A DNA stretch of 64,000 bases from Glutamicibacter ardleyensis (GTDB taxonomy: Bacteria > Actinomycetota > Actinomycetes > Actinomycetales > Micrococcaceae): the NCBI RefSeq assembly GCF_014644555.1, contig NZ_BMKX01000006.1, positions 1-64,000 of the forward strand, in the 5' to 3' direction. Each line of letters begins with the position of its first letter. Positions within the stretch are counted from its first letter, which is position 1. A program made the translations under genes and the position numbers. The notes beneath the pieces were generated by a model. It did no database searches and was not told the DNA's origin. It worked only from the letters and a program-made list of their open reading frames with translations. Below, piece after piece: positions 1 through 8,280 of the stretch.

Positions 1-511
1 CCAAAAAACTTTGAAGAAAATCCCTCCAAAGCCTTGACGAAAAACATAGGGACACCCCCCTGGCCCACAGGGTGGGGCCCGGGATCCTGCCGTTGTAGCT
101 CCAGCCCGGGAAGTTGACCCCGGGGGCAATCTCGAAGTCCTGGTCCACGGCGACGATGTCCCATTCGCGCAGGGTGCGCCCGTCGGGCAGGGTGCTGGTC
201 TTGCCGCGGTCGAAGTCCCGCAGGATCGCGGTGGGGTCGATCCCAGCACGCTCCGGCGGCACGGATCCTCCCGCGAACCCGGCATGCCCGGCATGGTTGG
301 TCATCATGCTCTGGCTCGTGTCGGGAATCGAGCTGGCAGGTTTGGAGCCTTCGCCCAACAACGGTGCCGGGTCGCCGCCCGCGGAGCCGGAGTGCTGGCC
401 ATGCCCGCCATTGGCCTGCAATGCCGAGAGAGCCGGCACCGCGGCAAGGGCTGCGGTGCCGAAGAGCATCGAGCGCCTGTTGAGAAGCTTCTCCAGGCTA
501 AGGTTCGGCAT
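1..511 (-). pseudogene. Multicopper oxidase, 5' fragment, cut off at about base 60
   Basis: Reading leftwards from an ATG at 511 (GGAG about 6 bases upstream), the frame encodes a twin-arginine signal (NRRSMLFGTAALAAV, residues about 11-25), a His/Gly/Ser-rich stretch with many Met and His residues, then the start of a cupredoxin domain: REWDIVAVDQDFEIAPG and WSYNGRIPGPTL. This is the N-terminal pattern of CueO/CopA-like multicopper oxidases, which oxidise Cu(I), Mn(II) or phenolic substrates outside the membrane. After GPTLWA, where the family continues with a stretch like REGDxVxVxxxN, the sequence turns into unrelated, codon-poor DNA (bases 1-60), although the frame stays open to the window edge. 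I read this as truncation, probably by an insertion or rearrangement at about base 60. None of the copper-ligand His motifs is present in the retained part. It is transcribed divergently from the regulator remnant at 593. Confidence 0.75.
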
Positions 512-544
512 ACCGACTCCAATGGTTTCGACGTTGAAAACAAA

Positions 545-566
545 AATGTTCGGCTAGTCTAACATT
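545..566. promoter_or_regulatory. Palindromic operator between multicopper oxidase and DtxR-type regulator
   Basis: A 22-base imperfect palindrome with perfect outer arms AATGTT and AACATT and 18 of 22 positions symmetric. It lies 34 bases from the ATG of the oxidase fragment (511) and about 27 bases from the ATG of the regulator remnant (593). Size and symmetry suit a DtxR/MntR-family dimer site. Metal-dependent repression of both divergent genes is an inference from position. Confidence 0.55.
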
Positions 567-592
567 CGGAGTTCGACGGGTAACACGGAGTC

Positions 593-1161
593 ATGCTTCT
601 TACGGATTTGTCGTCCTGGATCAGGACTACCTGAAGTTCATCTGGTCCGTCACGGAATGGTCCGACGCCCCGATTAGCGTCGGGGTCCTGGCCGAGCACC
701 CTAGAATCCGCCCGTCTACCGCCTCCGAGAACAACAAAAACGATCTACCAAGACTTGGTCGTGCACGCACCGTAGGGCAGCATCGAACTGAAGGGCGATG
801 GCCGAAAACACGCCCTCGCAATGGTCCGCAGGCATCGGCTCCTGGAAACCTTTCAGGTGGTCAGGGTTCTTAACTACGGTTGGGGCGGGGTCCGCGATGA
901 AGCCGAAATCCTCGAGCATGGGGTCTCGGGCAAACTGATCGCCAAGATCGACAGTCACCTGGACCGCCCCACCCGCGACCCCCACGGCGAGCCGATGCCT
1001 TCCCTCGAGGGTCAGGCGCACCGGCCGGAGGCAAGACAGCTCTCCGCCGCGGTCGCCGTCACCCGTATGCGGATCTGACCACCATTCGACTGCGTGGACA
1101 CGAACAGGACATCGACCTCGGCACACCAGCCGCGGACGCGATCTGGGTCCTCGCCCCCTAG
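593..1161 (+). pseudogene. Decayed DtxR/MntR-family metal-dependent regulator
   Basis: Three reading frames must be joined to follow one protein. From about 611 the frame reads DQDYLKFIWSVTEW and then SVGVLAEHxxIRPSTASEN, the winged-helix start of DtxR/MntR repressors. A shift near 738 moves to the frame containing VVHAP, an in-frame TAG at about 770, and then GSIELKGDGRKHALAMVRRH and RLLETF...LNYGW...DEAEILEHGVS, the dimerisation and metal-binding helices. This runs to TRDPHGEPMPS and RPEARQLSAA before stopping at 1078. A third frame (about 1080-1161) gives GTPAADAIWVLAP, the end of the SH3-like C-terminal domain, of which the middle is missing. At least two shifts plus a stop make it non-functional unless sequencing errors are involved. 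A CACGGAG sequence precedes the ATG at 593. Intact relatives repress manganese uptake genes when Mn(II) is bound. Confidence 0.75.
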
Positions 1162-1644
1162 CCCGATCCCGACCGCGGTCCAACCGGCGTTATTCGATGC
1201 GAGCACGGCAGCGTTGACCCTCGAGCGTTTAGCATGCGCCTAGATAGCAACTGTTAGCTTTGTTTGGCTCTGGCGCGAATTTTGTGAATGGTTGCAGATC
1301 TTCGTTGCGTGCGCCGTTCCCATACCAAGACAAGGTGCTGGTCAAACAGATGTACCGCGTAGACGGGATAATGAGGGTGTCGGTCCGAACCCGCGCGAAT
1401 TGTGCTCCCGTGCCCAGACTGCAAAGTGGTGTCGCTGCAAACAGCTCGGAGCCTCGCTGATTCCAGGGCTTATGTTCGCGCACTGCCACAAGCGAAATTG
1501 GCTTGAGGTAATCTAGGAACGCTTCCGACAAGATCGAAATAAGTGGCTCCTACGTACAGGAGTAATTTCTAGCATCCTGGAACGTTCCAAACAAAAAATT
1601 CGCGTAGCTCCTTGTAAAGGGCTAAACGAATCTTCTTGGTTGCT
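1162..1644. other. Gene-free stretch
   Basis: About 480 bases with no frame that I recognise. The longest open frame (1229-1531, minus strand) would need a TTG start, has no convincing ribosome binding site and no family resemblance. It is best read as decayed sequence between the regulator remnant and the small gene at 1645. Confidence 0.5.
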
Positions 1645-1875
1645 CTAGCATTCCGGGACTGTTCGGTGGCGACGTTTCCATATTGTATTGATGATCGATA
1701 GGACCGCACCAAGTGCTGGAACTGCGATGACCAGGAACACGAAAACCATCTTTGCTCCTACTGAAAATCGAGGACTGCCTAGAACGAGTGCTGTTACCAA
1801 CAAGGTCGGATACAGCGCAGAGAATCCGCAAGGCAAAGCTTGCGTTTTCCATGGAAGAACGGGCTTAACGTTCAT
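1645..1875 (-). CDS. Small membrane protein, PLDc_N-like
   Basis: A 76-residue protein starting at ATG 1875 behind a perfect AGGAGG eight bases upstream, the best ribosome binding site in the first 3 kb, which argues that it is a live gene in otherwise decayed DNA. It has two hydrophobic helices (about residues 20-34 and 43-63) joined by the short polar loop SPRFSVGAK, and ends in a basic tail (IWKRRHR). The helix - (S/G)GAK - helix layout resembles the phospholipase D nuclease N-terminal domain (PLDc_N), a small two-helix membrane module that in actinobacteria often occurs alone. No enzymatic residues are visible, and function is unknown. A spurious family match is possible given the length. 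Confidence 0.55.
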   Translation of the reverse strand: MNVKPVLPWKTQALPCGFSALYPTLLVTALVLGSPRFSVGAKMVFVFLVIAVPALGAVLSIINTIWKRRHRTVPEC

Positions 1876-2051
1876 GTAGTTTTCCTCCTACGAATGAGCA
1901 GTTCCCGCGTCAGAAGCTCCTTCCTGTAGCTGCAACCATAGCTCGCATGAACCCAATCCCGCCGAAACGGTGGAAGTTGCCTGCGCTATAGAAGGGATGT
2001 TAAAGCCGCCACAGCAACGCCCCACCGGTAAAAATCCTCATCCACTCGCCT

Positions 2052-2083
2052 GTCCGCTTTTAAAACAGTCCGCTTTTAAAACA
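2052..2083. repeat. Tandem duplication of a 16-base unit
   Basis: The unit GTCCGCTTTTAAAACA occurs twice without a gap (2052-2067, 2068-2083). The second copy ends on the A of the ATG that opens the regulator remnant at 2083. It looks like a local slippage or insertion scar. Confidence 0.8.
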
Positions 2084-2425
2084 TGGGCTGCCTCAGTGCC
2101 GTAGACGCGAGCGACCTCAACCTGTTACATGATGCCTCGGATCTCTCCGACTCAAGCCTCTCCCAGAAGCTCACACGACTGGCAGATGCAGGTTTCGATG
2201 CGATCGAGAAACACCAATCCCGGATAGGCTCAAAGGGAAGATTATTTAGTGTGAGCTGGACAGCGGGACCTAGATCGGTTGAAAACTCCATTGGTGGGTG
2301 GATTGGAAGCCGAAGGGCACAAGTTCGCACCGATGGAGTTTGCTGCGTTAGTGCATGAAGAATCTTCGGTGTTAAGTGCCAAGCTGCAGAAAAAGCTACG
2401 CGAGGACGATGAACTACGTTATTGA
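2083..2425 (+). pseudogene. Remnant of a winged-helix (ArsR/MarR-like) regulator
   Basis: The frame from 2083 gives AVDASDLNLLHDASDLSDSS, then SQKLTRLADAGFDAIEKHQS. This is the pattern of single-domain winged-helix regulators whose consensus reads roughly ALxxVDxxDFxxLRDxxxxSDSxLSKxLxxLExAGYxxxxK. The N-terminal helix is missing: the frame begins directly after a tandem 16-base repeat. The wing region (SRIGSKGRLFSVSW) is recognisable, but the C-terminal part drifts. An overlapping frame continues as GGLEAEGHKFAPMEF to a TGA at 2423-2425, overlapping a further 48-residue frame (2409-2555, MNYVIDIVLKSQG...) that I do not recognise. I interpret the whole as a decayed regulator gene fused to unrelated coding remnants. 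Confidence 0.45.
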
Positions 2426-2555
2426 TATCGTGCTCAAATCGCAAGGATCAGCACAGGAAGACCCCGCGATTTTGGACAAATGCGTATACATCGATGACGT
2501 TGAGAGTGTGCAAGCTTCTTGCGAGGAGTTCAAGGCTGGAAGCTATGGCCGGTAG

Positions 2556-3059
2556 AAAGAAGGGCGTGAAGCATTCGAGCGCGGCGCAGATGCTCTAGTT
2601 GTCGCTCAATGCCAGCCCGCCCGTGAGGCATTTGTGGTCCATGCCCTTCCGCAGCGCGCGAAGATGCCGGCTAATAGTTAGCAAGTTAAATCCGAATCTA
2701 TGTTCTACTAACATTCGTCTCTGTGACCTCCGCTGGTGGTAAAAGGCAAGACCGGAGCGCAGGCACCTGCTCTCGATGTGAATGGAAAGCCACCTGCTGC
2801 TGGAACCGGCAGGATCTCTGTGAGCGGGCTGTGGACATATGCTTGCCATCTAATCCCAAGATTTCCTTGCTTGGCGTTTCGTGCTCGTTCAGCGCGTCGG
2901 AGCGGGTGTCGCAAGACGGGAGGTGGACGCCTGCTTTGATTCTGGGCAAATACGCGTTCATGGACCATGCGCGGCACACTGCACACCGCCTTGTCGCAGG
3001 ACGTGCGCTGGCGGATGGCACCGACCAAAGGGCTCACCCTGCAAAAAGCCGTACCCCGC
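2556..3059. other. Gene-free stretch
   Basis: About 500 bases with overlapping frames on both strands, none of which shows a ribosome binding site, a recognisable motif or coherent codon use. It probably belongs to the decayed DNA that continues on both sides. Confidence 0.4.
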
Positions 3060-3595
3060 TGGCGAGAATTTCAGATCAATACCGCAAACCATCGACCCGG
3101 CAACATCCCGGATCCATGACTACCTGCAGGCTCAGAGGAGTGCCAGCCGCAAAACGTTGTTCGCCGAACATAATGGCCGTGGCATCGAGACAAGCAACCG
3201 GAGCGGAATCCATTTGCTCATGGTCCGGGCGCAGGAAGCACTGATTGGCTTGGGACCGCTTCCCAAGGGAACGGACAAAGTCGCCCAAGACTCCGTGCCT
3301 ATTGCTTGATCAGTTGGTCCGCACCCGCAATAGGCCACAGTATCCAACGCAAGAACTTCTGGTGCGTCACCTGACCTCGCACTTTCCGGCAACCTTTCGC
3401 GATGCTCCCTGGTATAGCGGGCAAACGGTGACCACCATCAGGCACATGGCAGCAGGCATCGGCACTGCTCTCGTGAGTACCGGTATTGATTGCAGGGGCG
3501 AGGACTTGTGGGTTGTGGCCGATTCTGCAGTGGAACGGCAAATTGCCGCAGACGAGCGGACTGTATTACCGCAACGCCTGATGGAGGAGCCTTAA
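3060..3595 (+). pseudogene. Possible LysR-type regulator effector-domain remnant
   Basis: Two overlapping plus-strand frames together resemble the effector-binding half of a LysR-type regulator. The first (to the TGA at about 3307) contains LLMVRAQEALIGLGPLPKG and DSVPIA, comparable to the stretch around the central loop. The second (to 3595) contains TVTTIRHMAAGIGTALVSTG, comparable to the TIxxLVAAGLGIALVP motif near the C-terminus. No N-terminal helix-turn-helix can be read upstream, and the frame switch near 3300 would break the protein. The resemblance is weak and judged by eye; an unrelated decayed gene is a real alternative. Confidence 0.3.
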
Positions 3596-3800
3596 CGCGT
3601 ATTACCTGCCTCACGCCGATTGGTCCACGGTAGCTACGAAGGAGGGTGGCAGATCTCACCGGGCAAAATGGCACGTTCCTGCCATTTTGGCTAGCTGGTG
3701 GTCAGGCCCGGCGTCCATAGAACGCAAAAGCAGCGCCGACCGATGCCCTCGGTGCGACGCTGCATCAGCGTAATCTAGCATTTTGAAGCGGTGAGCGGAC

Positions 3801-4373
3801 CTAATGTCCGAAGGGATCCTCATCGGTACCCGGCAGCCAGGTAATACCGGGAACGCCCCAACCTAATGACTTCTTCGCCTTCAGCCAGCGCTTATCCCAC
3901 CGGGGTACCAGCTTGTCCACGTACAGCAAACCGTCCAGGTGATCGAACTCGTGCTGCAAGATTCGAGCGAACCAGCCGGTCGCTTCGAATGAGACCGGCT
4001 TGCCAAACTCATCGAAGCCTTCCACCTTGGCGTACTCAGCACGCTTGAGCGGGAAGTTCAGGCCCGGTACGGACAGGCAGCCCTCGGCCTCTTCATCGGG
4101 GTCCGGCGTCGCCTGTGAGACCTTAGAGAGCGTGAGTACCGGGTTGATGAGCACCCCGCGCTCTGGAGCCGTATCTTGATCAGCGTAGATGTAGGTAAAG
4201 ATGCGCAGTCCGACACCGATTTGCGGTGCCGCTAGTCCGACACCGTGGGCCGCATCCATGGTGGCATGCATATCAGCGACAAGTTGACGCAACTGGTCAT
4301 CAAATTCGGTGACCTCAGCTGCGCGTCGGTGCAGCACTGGTTCTCCATATACGGTGATTTGCCGAATGGGCAC
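3801..4373 (-). CDS. def: Peptide deformylase
   Basis: Removes the N-formyl group from nascent polypeptides in the cytoplasm (iron- or zinc-dependent). All three motifs are present, numbering from the chosen start: GVGLAAPQ (44-51), EGCLS (97-101, Cys99 a metal ligand) and QHEFDH (140-145, His141 and His145 as ligands, Glu142 catalytic). The open frame extends upstream to an ATG at 4604, but I choose GTG 4373. It is preceded by GGAAAGGA eight bases upstream, gives MPIRQITVYGEPVLH, the usual deformylase beginning, and yields 190 residues, the normal length. The 77 extra residues of the long form (two adjacent Cys, no motif) match nothing I know in this family. It is transcribed alone, with no fmt neighbour. 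Confidence 0.93.
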   Translation of the reverse strand: MPIRQITVYGEPVLHRRAAEVTEFDDQLRQLVADMHATMDAAHGVGLAAPQIGVGLRIFTYIYADQDTAPERGVLINPVLTLSKVSQATPDPDEEAEGCLSVPGLNFPLKRAEYAKVEGFDEFGKPVSFEATGWFARILQHEFDHLDGLLYVDKLVPRWDKRWLKAKKSLGWGVPGITWLPGTDEDPFGH

Positions 4374-4742
4374 GTGATAGGTCCTTTCCCAAGGTGCTAA
4401 GAAGTCTTCTCCAATAGTTTCACGGCTGATCTTATTTGTGCCACTGCAACAGTCCATCAAAAGCTCGCGGGCCACTGTATGCGCCGCGAGGCTGATGGTG
4501 TAAACACCAACGGATAGCTCGCTGGCCCACGGGTTTTCCGCGGATTCACTGGCAGTCAATACTCTCTGCAGGCGACGAGACAGTAATCGCGGGGGCAGGA
4601 ACACGTGACCAGTGACTCAGCATTAAACTTGCGAATACTCCGCATGGACCGGGAGCACAATATGGCTTTCGGCCGATATTCGAATCCATCTTCGAATAAT
4701 CTTGAGCGGACCTGCTCGACGCTCTTGGAGTCTTTTAAATGT

Positions 4743-4775
4743 GGAAGGCCAACGACCCCATGTCGTCAGCCTTCC
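4743..4775 (-). terminator. Hairpin downstream of the LuxR-type gene
   Basis: Inverted repeat with 14-base arms (GGAAGGCCAACGAC against GTCGTCAGCCTTCC, two mismatches) around a 5-base loop. It lies about 155 bases beyond the stop of the regulator at 4931. On the minus strand it is followed by a moderately T-rich tail, so it is a plausible but not classical terminator. Confidence 0.5.
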
Positions 4776-4930
4776 GGTGAGCTTCCTAGGCGCTCATCCT
4801 GATGCGAGTGACTAAAAAGCGTTTCCCCAAAGGTCGAATTGTGAATCCCCCAAGATTCCCCATACATGCCTCGACCCTGTGAGGTTTAGTCTAGAGTGGC
4901 GTGGGCCCTATTTTTAGCAAAAGACCGGGA

Positions 4931-7606
4931 CTAAGTATGCCTTTGCCAAGATACAGGTACCGAACCGGAAGTCTCGTCGAGAATTTCGTCGGTAATCGGC
5001 GTTGCATCGCTGACCGGAAGCAATTGGCGGCGATCGGTGATGCCCAGCTTCGTGTAGGAACGCTGCAAGTGTCCTTCGACCGTCCGAGGCGAGAGGAATA
5101 GCTCCTCTGCGATCTCCTGGTTGCTCGCGCCACGGGCTGCTAATACGCAGGTAGCGTACTCCCGCACGGTTAGCAGTGAGCGGACGATGCGCCCACGACC
5201 CAGCGACGGTGTGTTGACCTCTGCTAGCGGGCTAGCCAGTTCCGCAGAGAGAGCCACCAGCCGCGTCGCGAGCTTCCGCTGGCCCAAGTCTCTGGCCCGG
5301 ACCGCGGCGCGATGGGCGACTTCACCTGCATAAAGCAGCCGGCCGGCCGAAACATGAGCTTCGGCTAGCAAGCGTACGTCTGCTTCGGTGGGCGAATCCA
5401 TGACCCGCGCATACTCGGCGAACGTTTGCGCCATAGGCCCCTGAACCTGCGCGGCAGTTTCACTGAGCTGTGTCGCATCCTCTACGAGGTGCAGTCTCCA
5501 GGCGTCATGGAGCAATTGCATCCGTAGCAGCTTGCGGCCGAATTTATCGGCGAGGGCCAAGCATTGTGCCAAGTGTTCCTGCGCTGCCGCACGGCCTTCA
5601 AGCTCCAAGATCACGGGCAGCAGGTAACGCTGGGCCATGGGCCGCATGATCTGCCCCGCTACCTTGGGTGCGGCGCATGCCATGGCGTAGTAGCGACCCG
5701 CCTTTGCTGAATCGCCAACCATCACCGCACCGGCTGCGGCAAAGGACGCAGTGAAGCCCGCGACCAGGTATGGGTCGGACACCGAAATCAAAGCCAGGGC
5801 CTGCTCCAACGCATCCAGTGCGCGGAGCCCCAGCCCCTGTTCCAAGAACTCGACGCCCCAGCCTGACAAATAGTTCGCCGGATTCAATGCAACGCTCGTG
5901 AAGTCTATGGCGGCCAGTGTCTCGGTGAATTCCGGCCCACCGCCTCCGACGCTGGTCATCACCGCCAAGATGGCATAAACCAATTCGGACTGGACGGCAG
6001 GGGAGGACTTCTTCCAGAAATCCCCTTTAATCAATCCGGACAGCTCCTGGAGCGAGTCCACCGGTCTGCCGGCGTAGCAATCCTCGATGAGCACATGTGC
6101 CAGGCAAGCGGCGCGCAGTTCGGGGGTGATGCTTGAATCCGCCGCATACTCGCGTAGCTTCACGGAATCCATCGCCTGCTGTGCCCTGCTGAGCAGGAGC
6201 AATCGGTAGGCCCGGATCTCGGCCGGATTCTCCGGCCAGGAATCAATGATCTCCGTGGCCAAGTCGATGCGGCCCAATCCCGCAAAGGCAATATTGGCCG
6301 CAACACCACGCACTTTCGCACTGCCGGTACCGAACAAGGGCTTGAGCACCGCCAACGCTGCCTCCGCCTTGCCCAGCTCGTAAAGGGCGTCAGCCCGAAG
6401 TACCAGGATCTTCTCCAGCTTGCGCTCATCCGTGTATGACGAGTGCTCGATCGAATCGGTCAAGGCAACGACCTGCGCAAAATGCCTGGCCTCGGCCGAT
6501 CCCACCACATCTTCGAATAGCTCGTCCGCTGAAACATCAAGCCCCAGCTGCACCCGATGCCCGGTGAACCATGCACGAGCCTGGGAAGTCAGCTGCTCGC
6601 GAGGGAACGCCTTGTCGGCGCGCTGGAGGTAGCCACGCAACTTGGTTTGCGTCAACGTGCTCAAGACCGTCTGCGGAGCCAGCCCGGAACTCAGTGCGAC
6701 TGCCAATTCGCGCTCGCCGGTCGCGTCATCTTCGGATAGGACGACCAGCTCGACAAGCCTTGAATCCAGCACTTCGGGCAGTGCATCGCCGAGTAGCCGC
6801 TTGGCGAGCGGATAATGCAAGCGGCCCGTAACCGCCAGCAATTCGATGGCCTCGCGGATTTCGTGTGGCTGTTCATGCAGTCGGGAGGTGATGAGATCCG
6901 AAATCCTGGGTCCCTGAGGGATCCACCGCCGATCCAGGGTCCAATAGGATCTCTGCAGGGTCAGTGCATTCGCAGTTTGGGCATCCAAAGTCAGCTCGCG
7001 CAAATGCAAAGCGTTCCCGCCCGAGAATTCCAGGAGAGCTTCGACGGTGCTGGTATTCACCTGGCCGCCGAGCACGCCATTGAGCGTGGCCTCGGCATCT
7101 TCATAGGACAGCGCGGAAAGTTCCACGCGCTGGGTCTGCGGGCCGGCACGCAGATCCCGCAAGGACTTGGGGAGCCGGTGAACCGCGGTGGTTGCCATCA
7201 CTAGGAGGATATTCCGTGTCAGGGATAGCTGTGCCAGCACGGCGGCGCTTTGCTCGTCGGTGTATTCTGCTTGGTCTAGGAATATGCACAGGGGTTGCTT
7301 TGAGGTGTACTGGAATAGCTCCGAAAGCATCACACCCGGGGTGAAGTTTGCGTTGCTCGTGGGTAACTGTGCGCAGAGGGCAGTCAGCATCGCGAAGGGA
7401 ACACCCTGGATCGCCTTGGCAGCAGTGAGCCAATAGACGTTTCCGTCTGCCTCGGCGAGGAGCTGATGTGCGAAGGTCGTGCGTCCGCTCCCGTGTTGCC
7501 CAATGACAAATACCGCGGCCCTCTGGGCAGCCGCCGCACGTGCACTTTCGTAAGCACCTTGAAGCGATGGAAGCACCGCCGGTAGCGGGCTGAGCGGACC
7601 AGTCAT
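4931..7606 (-). CDS. Large ATP-binding LuxR-family transcriptional regulator (LAL type)
   Basis: A protein of 891 residues with an N-terminal STAND-type ATPase module, a long helical middle of repeat-like segments (TPR-like, about 340-780) and a C-terminal LuxR/GerE helix-turn-helix (about 815-870: REYATCVLAARGASNQEIAE, then LFLSPRTVEGHL). This is the architecture of MalT/LAL regulators, which bind ATP and an inducer before activating transcription. The Walker A region is GQHGSGRTT (36-44), with Arg where Lys is expected; a Walker B-like strand LCIFLDQAEY follows at about 108-117. The Arg may weaken ATP hydrolysis. It stands alone, flanked by intergenic DNA, so no target operon is suggested by position. 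The start at ATG 7606 lacks a strong ribosome binding site but gives the complete ATPase module. Confidence 0.85.
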   Translation of the reverse strand: MTGPLSPLPAVLPSLQGAYESARAAAAQRAAVFVIGQHGSGRTTFAHQLLAEADGNVYWLTAAKAIQGVPFAMLTALCAQLPTSNANFTPGVMLSELFQYTSKQPLCIFLDQAEYTDEQSAAVLAQLSLTRNILLVMATTAVHRLPKSLRDLRAGPQTQRVELSALSYEDAEATLNGVLGGQVNTSTVEALLEFSGGNALHLRELTLDAQTANALTLQRSYWTLDRRWIPQGPRISDLITSRLHEQPHEIREAIELLAVTGRLHYPLAKRLLGDALPEVLDSRLVELVVLSEDDATGERELAVALSSGLAPQTVLSTLTQTKLRGYLQRADKAFPREQLTSQARAWFTGHRVQLGLDVSADELFEDVVGSAEARHFAQVVALTDSIEHSSYTDERKLEKILVLRADALYELGKAEAALAVLKPLFGTGSAKVRGVAANIAFAGLGRIDLATEIIDSWPENPAEIRAYRLLLLSRAQQAMDSVKLREYAADSSITPELRAACLAHVLIEDCYAGRPVDSLQELSGLIKGDFWKKSSPAVQSELVYAILAVMTSVGGGGPEFTETLAAIDFTSVALNPANYLSGWGVEFLEQGLGLRALDALEQALALISVSDPYLVAGFTASFAAAGAVMVGDSAKAGRYYAMACAAPKVAGQIMRPMAQRYLLPVILELEGRAAAQEHLAQCLALADKFGRKLLRMQLLHDAWRLHLVEDATQLSETAAQVQGPMAQTFAEYARVMDSPTEADVRLLAEAHVSAGRLLYAGEVAHRAAVRARDLGQRKLATRLVALSAELASPLAEVNTPSLGRGRIVRSLLTVREYATCVLAARGASNQEIAEELFLSPRTVEGHLQRSYTKLGITDRRQLLPVSDATPITDEILDETSGSVPVSWQRHT

Positions 7607-7828
7607 AGGCTCAAGTTAGTACCGTCCAAGCCTGACGGTCAAGTAACCTATCTCAAAAGACAGGTAGCAGTGCGGGTAGGCGGCAGACGCTTGACTCGCC
7701 TATCCTACGCGTGCGCCTGATTCGGCGGTGCAAGGGAGGACTATAACCGGCTCCGGCTATGGTCCTGCGTCAGATATCCCCGTCTCTTTCACGAGAACGA
7801 AAATCGAGATCAGCAGTTCGCCAAGTTA

Positions 7829-7877
7829 AGAAAAAAATCAGCCTGATCCAAGTATTTCGTTTTGGATCAGGCTGATT
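7829..7877 (-). terminator. Terminator of the first tRNA-His
   Basis: Perfect 15-base arms (AATCAGCCTGATCCA with TGGATCAGGCTGATT) around a 12-base loop. Read on the minus strand it is followed by a run of seven Ts. A close copy lies at 8089-8136. Confidence 0.85.
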
Positions 7878-7884
7878 GCCTTTG

Positions 7885-7958
7885 GGTGAGTAACGGGGCT
7901 TGAACCCGCGACCTTCTGGACCACAACCAGACGCTCTACCAACTGAGCTATACCCACC
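7885..7958 (-). tRNA. tRNA-His (GTG), copy 1
   Basis: Folds as a full cloverleaf on the minus strand: acceptor stem GTGGGTA/TACTCAC, D arm GCTC...GAGC, anticodon arm TCTGG-TTGTGGT-CCAGA with anticodon GTG, and T loop TTCAAGC. It has the additional G at position -1 paired with C73, the identity mark of bacterial tRNA-His. The bases after C73 read CAA, so the CCA end is not encoded here, unlike in copy 2. Confidence 0.95.
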
Positions 7959-8021
7959 ATAATTACTTTGCGACTAGTCGGAAGCTACAAGCTTCGGAAC
8001 TCGTTTCAAGCAACGAGAAAT

Positions 8022-8027
8022 ACTATA
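8022..8027 (-). promoter_or_regulatory. -10 element of tRNA-His copy 1
   Basis: TATAGT on the minus strand inside TGTATAGTATTTCTCGTTG. The same block recurs at 8281-8286 in front of copy 2, which marks it as a conserved promoter core. A -35 box is not obvious. Confidence 0.5.
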
Positions 8028-8088
8028 CATGTATCTGGGGTGAAACTAATAATCGGGGTGTCATCTAGCTAGAGCCATTTTTAAGGAA

Positions 8089-8136
8089 AACAAAAAACGG
8101 TCTGATCCACAACTTTCGTTTTGGATCAGACCGTTT
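8089..8136 (-). terminator. Terminator of the second tRNA-His
   Basis: Perfect 15-base arms (AAACGGTCTGATCCA with TGGATCAGACCGTTT), loop of 12, followed on the minus strand by Ts. The loop-proximal halves of the arms are identical to those of the terminator at 7829-7877. Confidence 0.85.
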
Positions 8137-8139
8137 GTC

Positions 8140-8216
8140 TGGGGTGAGTAACGGGGCTTGAACCCGCGACCTTCTGGACCACAACCAGACGCTCTACCAA
8201 CTGAGCTATACCCACC
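8140..8216 (-). tRNA. tRNA-His (GTG), copy 2
   Basis: Identical in the mature part to the copy at 7885-7958 (anticodon GTG, G-1:C73 pair), but here C73 is followed by CCA, so the 3' end is encoded. Two adjacent tRNA-His genes, each with its own promoter core and terminator, indicate a tandem duplication of a unit of roughly 257 bases. Confidence 0.95.
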
Positions 8217-8280
8217 ATGTTCACTTCGACACTAGTCATTCCGCTTTTGCGAGCTGATTTCGTATCTGGCAACGAGAAAT

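Noticed and set aside
304-543. Minus-strand open frame over the oxidase fragment
   Set aside because: It is the wrong frame of the multicopper oxidase remnant, whose own frame has a signal peptide and cupredoxin motifs.
716-1183. 155-codon minus-strand frame
   Set aside because: Antisense of the DtxR/MntR remnant; Arg/Gly-rich composition typical of a shadow in GC-rich DNA.
4374-4604. 77-residue N-terminal extension of peptide deformylase
   Set aside because: A GTG start with a good ribosome binding site inside gives the standard 190-residue protein; the extension has no family support.
4605-4802. 65-codon plus-strand frame upstream of def
   Set aside because: No ribosome binding site, no similarity, and it contains a terminator-like hairpin.
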